The notes under the pieces were generated by a model that was given only the letters and a program-made list of their open reading frames with translations, was not told the DNA's origin and made no database searches. From Mycolicibacter engbaekii (GTDB taxonomy: Bacteria > Actinomycetota > Actinomycetes > Mycobacteriales > Mycobacteriaceae): a stretch of DNA of 64,000 nucleotides. Location: assembly GCF_002101585.1 (NCBI RefSeq), contig NZ_LQOT01000076.1, positions 1 to 64,000 of the forward strand, written 5' to 3'. A program made the translations under genes and the position numbers. Positions 1-8,354 of this stretch are shown here, one piece after another (position 1 is the stretch's first letter; the number at the start of each line of letters is the position of its first letter).

Positions 1-78
1 CAGTTTAGCCCTGCGGAGCGCCCGGCCCGGCCATACCCGCGTCCCCGCCCGGTCCGGTCGCTCCGCAGGGCTAAACTG
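1..78. repeat. Perfect 20-bp inverted repeat upstream of ftsE
   Basis: Bases 1-20 are the exact reverse complement of 59-78, with a 38-base GC-rich spacer. The right arm ends six bases before the first possible ftsE start. No T-run follows, so it is not a classical intrinsic terminator. It could be an mRNA hairpin or a small mobile or intergenic repeat. The left arm touches the window edge and may extend further. Confidence 0.85.
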
Positions 79-87
79 CGTGCCGTG

Positions 88-777
88 ATGATCACGCTCG
101 ACCATGTCACCAAGCAGTACAAAGCGTCGGCCCGTCCGGCGCTCGATGACATCAACGTCAAGATCGACAAGGGCGAGTTCGTGTTCCTGATCGGCCCGTC
201 CGGCTCGGGCAAGTCCACGTTCATGCGACTGCTGCTGGCCGAGGAGACGCCCACGTCGGGCGACATTCAGGTCTCGAAATTTCACGTCAACAAGCTGGCC
301 GGCCGCCATATCCCCAGCCTGCGCCAGGTTCTCGGATGCGTTTTCCAGGACTTCCGGTTGTTGCAGCAAAAGACGGTGTTCGAAAACGTCGCGTTCGCGC
401 TGGAGGTCATCGGCAAGAAGCCGGAGATGATCAACCGGGTCGTCCCGGAGGTCCTGGAGATGGTCGGGCTGTCCGGAAAGGCCAACCGGCTGCCCGGTGA
501 GTTGTCCGGCGGTGAGCAGCAGCGCGTCGCGATCGCGCGGGCCTTCGTCAACCGGCCGCTGGTGCTGTTGGCCGATGAGCCGACGGGCAACCTGGACCCG
601 GAGACAAGTGAGGACATCATGGACCTGCTGGAGCGGATCAACCGCACGGGAACGACGGTGCTGATGGCGACTCACGACCACCACATCGTCGACTCGATGC
701 GCCAGCGGGTGGTCGAGCTCTCGCTGGGGCGTCTGGTGCGCGACGAACAGCGCGGCGTCTACGGGATGGACCGCTGA
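88..777 (+). CDS. ftsE: Cell division ATP-binding protein FtsE
   Basis: ATPase partner of FtsX in the type VII ABC complex at the division septum, which activates peptidoglycan hydrolases rather than transporting a substrate. The 229-residue protein shows Walker A GPSGSGKS (about residues 36-43), the LSGGEQQR signature, Walker B LLADEPTGNLD and the switch His in ATHDHH. A GTG three bases upstream could also start translation; ATG at 88 gives the MITLDHVTKQY start I recall for mycobacterial FtsE. ftsX begins one base after the stop, so the two are almost certainly cotranscribed and translationally coupled. Confidence 0.97.
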   Translation: MITLDHVTKQYKASARPALDDINVKIDKGEFVFLIGPSGSGKSTFMRLLLAEETPTSGDIQVSKFHVNKLAGRHIPSLRQVLGCVFQDFRLLQQKTVFENVAFALEVIGKKPEMINRVVPEVLEMVGLSGKANRLPGELSGGEQQRVAIARAFVNRPLVLLADEPTGNLDPETSEDIMDLLERINRTGTTVLMATHDHHIVDSMRQRVVELSLGRLVRDEQRGVYGMDR

Positions 778-778
778 C

Positions 779-1672
779 GTGCGCTTCGGCTTTCTGTTCA
801 ACGAGGTCGTCACCGGCCTGCGCCGCAATATCACCATGACGGTGGCGATGATCCTCACCACCGCGATCTCGATCGGCCTGTTCGGCGGCGGCCTGCTGGT
901 GGTGCGCCTGGCCGACCAGTCGCGCGCCATCTACCTAGACCGGGTGGAGTCGCAGGTGTTCCTCGACCCTGACGTCGCTGCCGACGACCCCAACTGCGAC
1001 GGCCAGGCATGCAAGGCGCTGCGGGAGCAGATCGAGCAACGCGACGAGGTGAAGTCGGTGCGGTATCTGAACTCCGACGACGCCTACGCCGACGCGATCC
1101 GCAAGTTTCCCGAGTTCAAGGACGTGGCCAGCAAGGACTCCTTCCCGGCCTCGTTCATCGTCAAGCTCGAAAACCCGGAGCAGAGCAAGGATTTCGACGC
1201 CGCGATGCTGGGCCAGCCGGGTGTGCTCAGCGTCTTGAACCAGAAGAAACTGATCGATCGACTGTTTGCCGTGCTCGACGGCCTGAGCAGTGTCGCGTTT
1301 GCGGTTGCCCTGGTGCAGGCGGTGGGGGCCGTGTTGTTGATCGCCAACATGGTTCAAGTGGCCGCCTACACCCGCCGCACCGAGGTTTCCATCATGCGCC
1401 TGGTCGGTGCCAGCCGCTGGTACACCCAGCTGCCATTCCTGGTCGAGGCGGTATTGGCTGCCACGGTGGGCGTCATCATTGCGATCGTGGGCCTGATAGT
1501 GGTGCGCGCACTGTTCCTCGACAATGCGCTCAGCCAGTTCTATCAAGCGCATCTGATCGCGCGTATCGACTACGCCGACATCCTTTACATCTCGCCGATT
1601 CTGTTGGTACTGGGCGCGGCGATGGCCGGAGCGACGGCATACGTGACGCTTCGGCTGTACGTCCGGCGGTAG
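779..1672 (+). CDS. ftsX: Cell division membrane protein FtsX
   Basis: Membrane partner of FtsE. The 297 residues have the FtsX layout: a cytoplasmic N-terminus, one membrane segment (about residues 20-43), a large extracytoplasmic domain (about 45-165) that in mycobacteria contacts RipC-type hydrolases, and three C-terminal membrane segments (about 170-195, 220-245, 265-290). The domain contains a Cys pair (NCDGQACK), which could form a disulfide. It starts with GTG one base after the ftsE stop and is followed at once by smpB. Confidence 0.97.
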   Translation: MRFGFLFNEVVTGLRRNITMTVAMILTTAISIGLFGGGLLVVRLADQSRAIYLDRVESQVFLDPDVAADDPNCDGQACKALREQIEQRDEVKSVRYLNSDDAYADAIRKFPEFKDVASKDSFPASFIVKLENPEQSKDFDAAMLGQPGVLSVLNQKKLIDRLFAVLDGLSSVAFAVALVQAVGAVLLIANMVQVAAYTRRTEVSIMRLVGASRWYTQLPFLVEAVLAATVGVIIAIVGLIVVRALFLDNALSQFYQAHLIARIDYADILYISPILLVLGAAMAGATAYVTLRLYVRR

Positions 1673-1674
1673 CG

Positions 1675-2175
1675 GTGGCGAAGAAGTCGGCGGACAAGGG
1701 CCGCAAGAAGCAGCCGGGGAAGCAGATTGTCGCGTCGAATCGCAAGGCGCGGCACAACTATGCGATCCTCGACGTGTACGAGGCCGGAGTAGCGCTGGTC
1801 GGCACGGAGGTGAAGAGCCTGCGGGCCGGTCAGGCCTCCCTGGTCGACGCGTTCGCCACCGTCGACGACGGCGAGGTGTGGCTGCGCAATATGCACATAC
1901 CCGAGTACCAGCACGGCACCTGGACCAACCACGATCCGCGCCGCACCCGCAAACTGCTGCTGCACCGGCGTCAGATCGACATGCTGATCGGCAAGATCCG
2001 CGACGGCAATCTCACCCTGGTGCCCTTGTCGGTGTACTTCAACGAGGGCAAAGTCAAGGTCGAACTGGCGCTGGCCCGCGGTAAGCAGGCCCACGACAAG
2101 CGCCAGGACCTCGCCCGTCGTGATGCGCAACGCGAGGTCACCCGGGCGCTGGGCCGGCGGGCCAAGGGCATGTGA
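1675..2175 (+). CDS. smpB: SsrA-binding protein SmpB
   Basis: Binds tmRNA and brings it to stalled ribosomes for trans-translation. The 166-residue protein has the SmpB OB-fold signatures NRKARHNYAI, GTEVKSLR and the RKLLLHRRQI block, then the basic C-terminal tail (KRQDLARRDAQREVTRALGRR) that enters the mRNA channel. The frame stays open far upstream, but GTG at 1675, two bases after the ftsX stop, gives the expected length and a Lys-rich N-terminus. The tmRNA gene lies about 3.1 kb downstream on the same strand. Confidence 0.96.
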   Translation: MAKKSADKGRKKQPGKQIVASNRKARHNYAILDVYEAGVALVGTEVKSLRAGQASLVDAFATVDDGEVWLRNMHIPEYQHGTWTNHDPRRTRKLLLHRRQIDMLIGKIRDGNLTLVPLSVYFNEGKVKVELALARGKQAHDKRQDLARRDAQREVTRALGRRAKGM

Positions 2176-3017
2176 CCGGCGCCGTCCTGGCGCTGATGTC
2201 AGCGGCCGGTTTCGGGGTCAGCGATTTCGCCGGCGGCCTCGCCGCACGTCGCGTCCCCGCCCTGCGGGTGGTCCTGGTGTCCTACCCGGTGGCGCTGGTG
2301 GTCCTGGGCACGCTCGCCGTCGCGGTGGGCGGCCCGATTCCCCCGGGTGCGGTCGGCTGGGGCACGGCTTCGGGCATCGCGCTGGGGCTGGGCGGCTGGT
2401 GGTTCTACGCCGCTTTGGGCGCGGGACCTATCTCGGTGGTGTCGCCGATCTCGGCGGTCCTCACCGCCGCGGTTCCGGTCGTGGTCGGCTTGACGCTGGG
2501 GGAGCGGCCCGGGCCGGTGGCCTACGGCGGTATCGCGCTGGCGCTGGTGGCGGTGGCCCTGGTGAGCCGGCAGGCCACCGATGAGGACGTCCGGCCGCAC
2601 CGGTTCACCCGCAAGGTGGCCTGGCTCACCGTTGGCGCCGGCGTGATGTTCGGACTGGACTTCGTGTTCATCCACCAGGCTCCAGCGGATTCCGGCCTGT
2701 GGCCGCTGGCGTTTGCGCGGGTGGCGGCCGCGGTGCTGGTGCTCACCGCGGCGGGCGGAGCGGGCGAATGGGGATTGCCCACCGGCAGGCCGCTGCGATT
2801 GGCGCTGCTGGCAGGTCTGTCGGACGCGGCGGCCAATATCGCGATGCTGCTGGCGCTGCGGGGATCGGAGCTGTCGTCGGTCAGCGTGCTGATAGCGCTG
2901 TTCCCGGCCGTGACCGTGGTACTGGCCATTGTGGTGCTGCGCGAGCGGGTGCACTACGGCCAGCTGCTGGGCATGGCAGCAGCAGTGGTCTCGATAGCGA
3001 TGATCACGGCCCGATAG
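2172..3017 (+). CDS. EamA/DMT-family membrane transporter
   Basis: A 281-residue, strongly hydrophobic protein with about ten predicted membrane helices in two repeats of five, typical of drug/metabolite transporters. Recognisable pieces are the first-repeat end GPISVVSPISAVLTAAVPVV and second-repeat SVSVLIALFPAVTVVLA, each followed by a Glu-Arg that is characteristic of EamA (LGERPG, LRERVH). Its GTG start overlaps the smpB stop as GTGA, so translation is likely coupled. The substrate cannot be told from sequence. Confidence 0.85.
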   Translation: MTGAVLALMSAAGFGVSDFAGGLAARRVPALRVVLVSYPVALVVLGTLAVAVGGPIPPGAVGWGTASGIALGLGGWWFYAALGAGPISVVSPISAVLTAAVPVVVGLTLGERPGPVAYGGIALALVAVALVSRQATDEDVRPHRFTRKVAWLTVGAGVMFGLDFVFIHQAPADSGLWPLAFARVAAAVLVLTAAGGAGEWGLPTGRPLRLALLAGLSDAAANIAMLLALRGSELSSVSVLIALFPAVTVVLAIVVLRERVHYGQLLGMAAAVVSIAMITAR

Positions 3018-3132
3018 CGAAAGCGCGCACAGATTCATACGTTCGGGTGACGGGCCAGATCGGCTTGGGTTGTTAGCGTCAGACGTGATCGCCAACTGCG
3101 GCGAGCATGGAGCGGATGACCGGAGGGGACCT

Positions 3133-3582
3133 ATGCTCGGGCCCGTCGGCGCAGGTGTCGATCAGCTGCGTGCTTTGCGGCGCCGTGTTACACCGTCGGG
3201 CGCCCCGCCGGTCCCCGGCAGGCGGGGTCCGGGCCGCAAGGCCAGCGGTACGGCGGCACTGTGTAGCGACCGCAGCGGTGCCTCAGCGTCCTGGGAGTTC
3301 CCGAGTCCGTTTGATGCATATCAGGATCCCGGCGGGCAGACGTCGCTGTGGCCGATCGGCATCGGTACGGCGATCGGTGCGGCGGCATTCGGTACCACGA
3401 GCAGCTACCTCGACCGTGAGGCGGCCACTCGGTGGGGCGGCGTTGTCAGCGATTTCGCCAACGCCGACTTCATTCTTGCCGCCGCCGCGGCCGACGCCGC
3501 GTTCCCGATCTCGGGCGATGGGATGCGGCGGCGTCTGCCCAAATTGATCTCGAAATTCTGTTTCCCCGCGACGGGCAGCTGA
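3133..3582 (+). CDS. Hypothetical protein, first gene of a coupled pair
   Basis: I do not recognise this 149-residue ORF. The ATG follows a good ribosome-binding site (GGAGGGG, three bases upstream), and the TGA stop overlaps the next gene's ATG as TGATG, which supports real translation. The N-terminal third is Arg/Pro-rich; the middle has SPFDAYQDPGG and a Gly/Ala-rich hydrophobic stretch (GIGTAIGAAAFGTT); the end is Ala-rich. There is no signal peptide and no clear WXG motif. Its neighbour hints at an ESX-type partner, but that is inference. Confidence 0.55.
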   Translation: MLGPVGAGVDQLRALRRRVTPSGAPPVPGRRGPGRKASGTAALCSDRSGASASWEFPSPFDAYQDPGGQTSLWPIGIGTAIGAAAFGTTSSYLDREAATRWGGVVSDFANADFILAAAAADAAFPISGDGMRRRLPKLISKFCFPATGS

Positions 3583-4178
3583 TGCTTGGCGCCCAGGCGA
3601 TGATGCTCACCGACGACGAGGTCGTCGCGCTGGCCGCCATGCTGGGGCGGGCCTGGCCGACGGGACTGGCCACCGTGGCCGCGACGTCCGACGAACTCAC
3701 CAAGGCCGCGGTACGGGGGCTTCGATCGCTGGCCGCCCGCGGAATCATTGCCGCAGACCCCGAGCTCGGTTACCGGGCCCATCCGGGCGTGGCCGCCGTC
3801 ATCCAGACGTTTCTGCGTGCACCTCGCCGGATCGGCGCCTATCTGGCCCCAGTTGAGGCGGTCCAGACCATGGCCGGAGCGTCGATCACGGCGGTGCCGG
3901 TGGCGGGCATCTGGTGGATCGACTCGGCGACAGCCGACGGCGTGCACGGGTTCCGGCAGGCTGAGGGCGACGATGTGCTCGGGACCATCACCGAGCTCGC
4001 CGAACAGACGCGCGACGGGCGCCTGCTGTCCGGCATCGACGACGCATCGTCGTATGCATGCGTGATCGTCTACGGAGACGGGACGGATCAGCAAACCGTG
4101 GTGTTGGCTAACAGCAGCGATCGCGAATCATGGGACCGCGGCCCGCTGACCCGGGCGCTGGCCGCCGCGGGCGCCTGA
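3582..4178 (+). CDS. Hypothetical protein with EspG-like layout
   Basis: The 198-residue product starts with LTDDEVVALAAMLG, continues with an Ala-rich helix and LRSLAARGII, then an alpha/beta region ending near a C-terminal helix. This order (LTxxE helix, ARG-type turn, long beta-rich body) resembles EspG chaperones that bind PE-PPE substrates of type VII secretion, but it is shorter than the usual 270-300 residues and I cannot confirm homology by eye. The ATG overlaps the upstream stop; an in-frame ATG five codons later is an alternative. It is convergent with the response regulator downstream, with a ten-base gap. Confidence 0.6.
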   Translation: MLGAQAMMLTDDEVVALAAMLGRAWPTGLATVAATSDELTKAAVRGLRSLAARGIIAADPELGYRAHPGVAAVIQTFLRAPRRIGAYLAPVEAVQTMAGASITAVPVAGIWWIDSATADGVHGFRQAEGDDVLGTITELAEQTRDGRLLSGIDDASSYACVIVYGDGTDQQTVVLANSSDRESWDRGPLTRALAAAGA

Positions 4179-4188
4179 GCCGGCCGGA

Positions 4189-4941
4189 TCACAGGTCGCC
4201 CAGGCTCAAGACGCCGTCTTCGACGGCTCGGGCCAGCAACGCCGCTTTGGTGGGTGCGGGCCTGCCCACCGCCGCGTACTTGGCCCGGGCCCGCTGGAGG
4301 TGGGTGCGGACCGTGGTCGGAGCGATGTGTAGCCGGCTGGCGACCAGTTCCTTGCTCTCGGTCTGGAACCAGGTGATCAGCACCTCCTTCTCGCGGTCGG
4401 AGAGGTTGGTGCGTCCTGAGGTCTGGTCGCTCGCCAGTGCCTTGGCCATCTGGGGCCCGACGTAGGGCTCGGACGTGTGTGCCGCCTGGATGGCGTCGAT
4501 GAGGTGCCGCTGCCCTTCGGTCTTCACCAGATAAGTGACCGCACCGACGTCCAGGCAGGTCAGGATCACTTCATCGGTCGACAGCTGGGAGTAGACGATC
4601 ACCCGCTGTCCCGCCTGGCACATGGCGCGCAGGGCCTCGAAGGCCGGCCGATCGCCGTCGATGAACACGTCGAAAATCACGACGTCGATCTCGTTGGGAA
4701 TGTTGGGGTAGCGCGCGAGCATCTCCGTGGTGCTGTGAAAACTACCCAGGATGTCGATCGCCGGATCGGCCTGTGCGCACCACGCACCGATGCCGGCGTG
4801 GACGACATCATGGCTGTCGATGACGGCGACCGTGATAGCGGATGAGCCGACGCAGGAATCGGTCGCGTTGGCCTCGAGTTCCCCGGTCAAGCCTGCCTGG
4901 CCCCCCTGGTTTCTCCGCCCACTGGGCGAGCTGATGAACAC
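4189..4941 (-). CDS. NarL/LuxR-family response regulator
   Basis: A 250-residue regulator. The receiver domain begins at about residue 37 (ITVAVIDSHD, with acidic residues D and HD), has the phosphoacceptor Asp in DVVIFDVF and the conserved Lys in TYLVKTEG. A LuxR-type HTH follows (NLSDREKEVLITWFQTESKELVASRLHIAPTTVRTHLQ region). The GTG start used here leaves about 36 residues before the receiver, longer than usual, so the true start may be internal. No histidine kinase lies nearby. It diverges from ssrA. Confidence 0.9.
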   Translation of the reverse strand: MFISSPSGRRNQGGQAGLTGELEANATDSCVGSSAITVAVIDSHDVVHAGIGAWCAQADPAIDILGSFHSTTEMLARYPNIPNEIDVVIFDVFIDGDRPAFEALRAMCQAGQRVIVYSQLSTDEVILTCLDVGAVTYLVKTEGQRHLIDAIQAAHTSEPYVGPQMAKALASDQTSGRTNLSDREKEVLITWFQTESKELVASRLHIAPTTVRTHLQRARAKYAAVGRPAPTKAALLARAVEDGVLSLGDL

Positions 4942-5278
4942 TTCAGTGGACGCGCGTCCGCTTCGCGCGTCGACACTCCGAGAATAGTTATCAACTTTCT
5001 GGTTGACAAGTTTTGATGATCCGGGTCAAAAGTACAGATGTTGTCTACCGCCGTGCACCGTTATGCGGGCTCGGCGAGGGTTCCGGTAGTCCCAGTCGGT
5101 GCCGGCCAGCCCCCGTCCGATGGACCCATGGCCCCTTCGGCCACGGGTCGGTCGGCCGCTCCCAGGGGGCCTGCGCCACGGCGCCCCGGCACCGGGAAGA
5201 AATGGTCGTGTCCTGTCGTTGTAGGCCGGTACGATGGGTTGTCCCACTGAAGTGGTGGGGCGTCAGAGATAGGGACAG
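4942..5278. other. Intergenic region between response regulator and ssrA
   Basis: No convincing gene. It holds the divergent control region. An AT-rich patch at 4985-5020 contains TTGACA (5003-5008) and the small inverted repeat TCAAC/GTTGA (4991-4995, 5002-5006), possibly the regulator's promoter or operator. TACGAT at 5230-5235 is a possible -10 for the ssrA precursor, about 40 bases before the mature 5' end. Both are assigned by eye only. Confidence 0.4.
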
Positions 5279-5666
5279 GGGGCTGAAAGGTTTCGACTGC
5301 GTGTGTCGAATCAAGGGAAGCGTGCCGGTGCAGGCAGGAGACCACCGTTAAGCGTCGCTGTAAACAAGTAAGCGCCAAGGCACTTACGCCGGCTAAGGTC
5401 GCTCTTCAGAGCGACTTCGCCCTCGCTGCCTAAGCGAGGCGGGCCTGTCAGACCGGGAGCTCCCTCGGCCCGGACCCTGGCATCGACTAGAGGGATCCAC
5501 CGATACGTCCGGTCGCGGGATGTATCGGGACACCAACAGCGACTGGGATCGTCATCTCGGCTTGTTCGCGTGACCGGGAGATCCAAGTAGAGGCATAGCG
5601 AACTGCGCACGGAGAAGTCTTGAGGGAATGCCGTAGGACCCGGGTTCGATTCCCGGCAGCTCCACC
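5279..5666 (+). ncRNA. ssrA: tmRNA (ssrA) with an extended 19-residue tag
   Basis: Transfer-messenger RNA that rescues stalled ribosomes. The 5' end GGGGCTGAAAGG pairs with CAGCTCC at the 3' end (7-bp acceptor with one G-U), and the T arm GGGTTCGATTCCC is present. CCA is not fully encoded (ACCC). The resume codon placed by comparison with the M. tuberculosis gene is GCC at 5374, giving AKALTPAKVALQSDFALAA and stop TAA at 5431. The known M. tuberculosis tag is ADSHQRDYALAA, so this tag keeps the D-aromatic-ALAA end but is seven residues longer. A 7-bp hairpin (5398-5415) lies inside the extra segment. Confidence 0.95.
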
Positions 5667-5674
5667 CAAACGGA

Positions 5675-5704
5675 ACGGGCCAGGACCAACAAGTCCTGGC
5701 CCGT
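5675..5704 (+). terminator. Hairpin terminator after ssrA
   Basis: A perfect 12-bp stem (5675-5686 with 5693-5704) and a 6-base loop CAACAA start nine bases after the tmRNA. Only a short CCCCGTTT follows, so it would act as a stem-dominated terminator of the kind common in mycobacteria. Confidence 0.8.
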
Positions 5705-5899
5705 CCCCGTTTCAGCGGGACTTCAACCCGGGGTACCGGGCGCTTGCTTCCTTCAGTGGCGAATGCGCCGGGAAATCACCCGCTCAGACTTATCCTGTTC
5801 GCGTCGCGCCCGGTGGCGAGACCTCGATCGCGAGCTGTCGCGTTGAACTGCGCGGCGCACAGACAAGTAGGGGCAGGGGCGACCGCCGATGATGCGCAG

Positions 5900-6697
5900 A
5901 TGACGGAAAGCGGACCCCCAGGATCCCAAAGCCCCCAAGGGCGGCTCCCCGGAAAGTCGGCGGTGATCACCGGGGCAGCCTTCGGCATCGGCCGGGCCAC
6001 CGCCGTGCTCTTCGCCCGCGAAGGTGCGCGTCTGGTCCTGACCGACATCCAAGCCGAGCCGCTGCGGGCGCTCGCCGAGGAACTGCGGCAATCCGGTGCG
6101 GAGGTGGAGACAGTCATCGGCGACGTCTCGGTCCAGACCGACGCGGAGGCGATGATCAGGGCGGCGGTCGACCGCTTCGGACGGCTCGACGTGCTGGTCG
6201 CCAACGCCGGCATCATCCCGCTCGGCGATGCGCAGGAGGTGAGCGCCGCCGACTGGGACAGTGTCATGGCCATCGATGGCCGCGGCATGTTCCTCACGTG
6301 CAAATTCGCAATCGAGGCGATGCTGCCGACCGGTGGTGGCGCGATCGTCTGTCTCTCGTCGATCTCGGGACTGGCCGGGCAGAAGCGGCAGGCGGCCTAC
6401 GGACCCGCCAAGTTCATCGCCAGCGGGTTGACCAAGCATTTGGCGGTCGAGTGGGCCGACCGGGGGATCAGAGTCAACGCCGTTGCCCCCGGGACGATTC
6501 GCACCGAACGGGTCAGGTGCTTCCCGGAGGAGCCGGGGGGCTCAGCCTATTTGGCGGCAGTCGAACGCATGCACCCGATGGGCCGTATCGGCGAACCGGC
6601 CGAAGTTGCCAGTGCCATCGTCTTCCTCGCTTCCGACGACGCCTCCTTCATCACCGGCGCCGTGCTGCCCGTCGACGGGGGATACCTCGCGCAATAG
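5900..6697 (+). CDS. Short-chain dehydrogenase/reductase (SDR)
   Basis: A classical NAD(P)-dependent SDR of 265 residues. It has the TGAAFGIG cofactor motif, NAG in VANAGII, catalytic Ser in LSSISG and the YGPAK version of YxxxK, then the C-terminal ITGAVLPVDGGY. Asp in LVLTDIQAE after beta-2 suggests NAD rather than NADP. The ATG at 5900 puts the Rossmann motif about 25 residues in; the frame is open to 5744 but that extension is Arg-rich and unlikely. An aldehyde dehydrogenase follows on the same strand. Substrate unknown. Confidence 0.9.
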   Translation: MTESGPPGSQSPQGRLPGKSAVITGAAFGIGRATAVLFAREGARLVLTDIQAEPLRALAEELRQSGAEVETVIGDVSVQTDAEAMIRAAVDRFGRLDVLVANAGIIPLGDAQEVSAADWDSVMAIDGRGMFLTCKFAIEAMLPTGGGAIVCLSSISGLAGQKRQAAYGPAKFIASGLTKHLAVEWADRGIRVNAVAPGTIRTERVRCFPEEPGGSAYLAAVERMHPMGRIGEPAEVASAIVFLASDDASFITGAVLPVDGGYLAQ

Positions 6698-6824
6698 CGA
6701 CAGTGCCCGCCGGCCCTCGGGCAACGTCCGCCGCTGATTGACCTTGACAATTCCCAGGCAGCAACTGACCATCACCTACGGCGAGGTCACAGCTTCCTCG
6801 CAGGACCGAGATCGGGAGCCCCAA

Positions 6825-8348
6825 ATGACCGCCGTGCAGTCCAGGAATGAGTCGCTGATCACCGTGCACAACCCCGCCACCGGCGCGGTAGCGGGCACGG
6901 TGCCTGTCGATGGCCCCGAGACGGTGGCAGCCAAGGCCGCCCAACTCGTTGCGGCGCAACCGGAATGGGAGGAACTCGGTCCGGCGGGCCGCAAGCGCTG
7001 GATGCTGGCGTGGCAGGAATGGATTCTCGACCACGCCGACCACATCACCGATGTGCTGATCTCGGAGACCGGAAAGTCCTACGTCGACGCCAGCCTGGAG
7101 GCCGTGGCCACCAGCGACGCCATCAACTACTGGGCCACCCACGCCAAGGAGTTTCTCGCCGACCGGCACCCCAAGGCGCACAGCCCGGTCTATCAGGTGA
7201 AGCGCTTCACCACCGCCTACCGCCCGTATCCGTTGGTCGGCGTCATCACGCCGTGGAACTTCCCGTTCGCCATGCCCGGCCTTGACGTGCCGCCGGCGCT
7301 GGCCGCCGGTGCGGCGGTGCTGCTCAAGCCCTCCGAGGTGACACCGCTGTCGGCGGTCGAGTTCGTGCGCGGCTGGACCGAGATCGGTGCCCCGCCGGTG
7401 CTGGGCCTGGCCACCGGTTACGGGGAGACCGGCCAGGCGCTGATCGAGCATGCCGACTTCCTGCAGTTCACCGGGTCGACGGCCACCGGACGCAAGGTAG
7501 CGGTGGCGTGCGCCGAGCGGCTGATTCCCTACGGCCTCGAGCTCGGCGGCAAGGACCCGGCGATCGTGCTGTCCGACGCCGATCTCGAACGCGCCGCCAA
7601 CGGCATTGCCTGGGGCGGCATGTTCAACTCCGGACAGGTATGCGTGTCGGTGGAGCGGGTGTACGTCGAAGCGCCCGTCTATGACGAGTTCGTCGCCAAG
7701 CTGGCCGCCCGGGTAGGCGGGATGCAGCAGGGCCACGACGGCGACACCGGTGCCATGGCCACCGCGGCGCAGCGCGACATCGTGTCGCGGCACGTCGAGG
7801 AGGCGACCGCGGCCGGCGCGCGGGTGCTCGCCGGCGGCAAGCCCACCGGAGTGGGCACCTACTTCGCCCCGACCGTGCTCGCCGACGTGGACCCGCAGAT
7901 GTCGTGCATGGCCGAGGAGACGTTCGGCCCGACCCTGCCGGTGATCAAGGTCGCCGACGAGAACGAGGCCGTCCGGTTGGCCAATGACTCGCCGTACGGA
8001 CTGTCGGCCACGGTGTGGACGGCAGACAAACGCCGCGGGCAGCGGTTGGCGCGCCGGCTGGAAGTCGGCGCGGTCAACATCAACGATGCCTTGGTCAACG
8101 TGTTCTGCCCCGGGCTGCCGATGGGCGGCTGGAAACAGTCCGGTATCGGCTACCGGGCTGGGGGCGCCGCCGGGATCATCAAATACTGCCGGCAGCAGGC
8201 GATTACGGCGCCACGGGTTCCCACTCAGAAGTCCGAACTGTTGTGGTACCCGGCTTCCAAGCGCCGGATGGGGATTGCGCTGGCCGTCATGCGTGCGTTC
8301 TCGGCGCGTGGGCGGCGGCGGTTCGGGCTGCGGCCGCGCAACAGTTAG
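6825..8348 (+). CDS. NAD(P)-dependent aldehyde dehydrogenase
   Basis: A 507-residue ALDH-superfamily enzyme oxidising an aldehyde or semialdehyde to the acid. Visible motifs are ITPWNFPF, FTGSTATG, catalytic Glu in ELGGKDP, nucleophile Cys in FNSGQVCVSVERV and EETFGPTLPV. A C-terminal tail of about 35 residues after the ALDH fold ends in a basic RGRRRFGLRPRN stretch that might touch the membrane. ATG 6825 is preferred over the upstream start at 6738 because it follows GGGAG and begins just before the ALDH N-terminus. It is close to succinate-semialdehyde-type ALDHs, but substrate is not certain. Confidence 0.93.
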   Translation: MTAVQSRNESLITVHNPATGAVAGTVPVDGPETVAAKAAQLVAAQPEWEELGPAGRKRWMLAWQEWILDHADHITDVLISETGKSYVDASLEAVATSDAINYWATHAKEFLADRHPKAHSPVYQVKRFTTAYRPYPLVGVITPWNFPFAMPGLDVPPALAAGAAVLLKPSEVTPLSAVEFVRGWTEIGAPPVLGLATGYGETGQALIEHADFLQFTGSTATGRKVAVACAERLIPYGLELGGKDPAIVLSDADLERAANGIAWGGMFNSGQVCVSVERVYVEAPVYDEFVAKLAARVGGMQQGHDGDTGAMATAAQRDIVSRHVEEATAAGARVLAGGKPTGVGTYFAPTVLADVDPQMSCMAEETFGPTLPVIKVADENEAVRLANDSPYGLSATVWTADKRRGQRLARRLEVGAVNINDALVNVFCPGLPMGGWKQSGIGYRAGGAAGIIKYCRQQAITAPRVPTQKSELLWYPASKRRMGIALAVMRAFSARGRRRFGLRPRNS

Positions 8349-8354
8349 CCGCGG

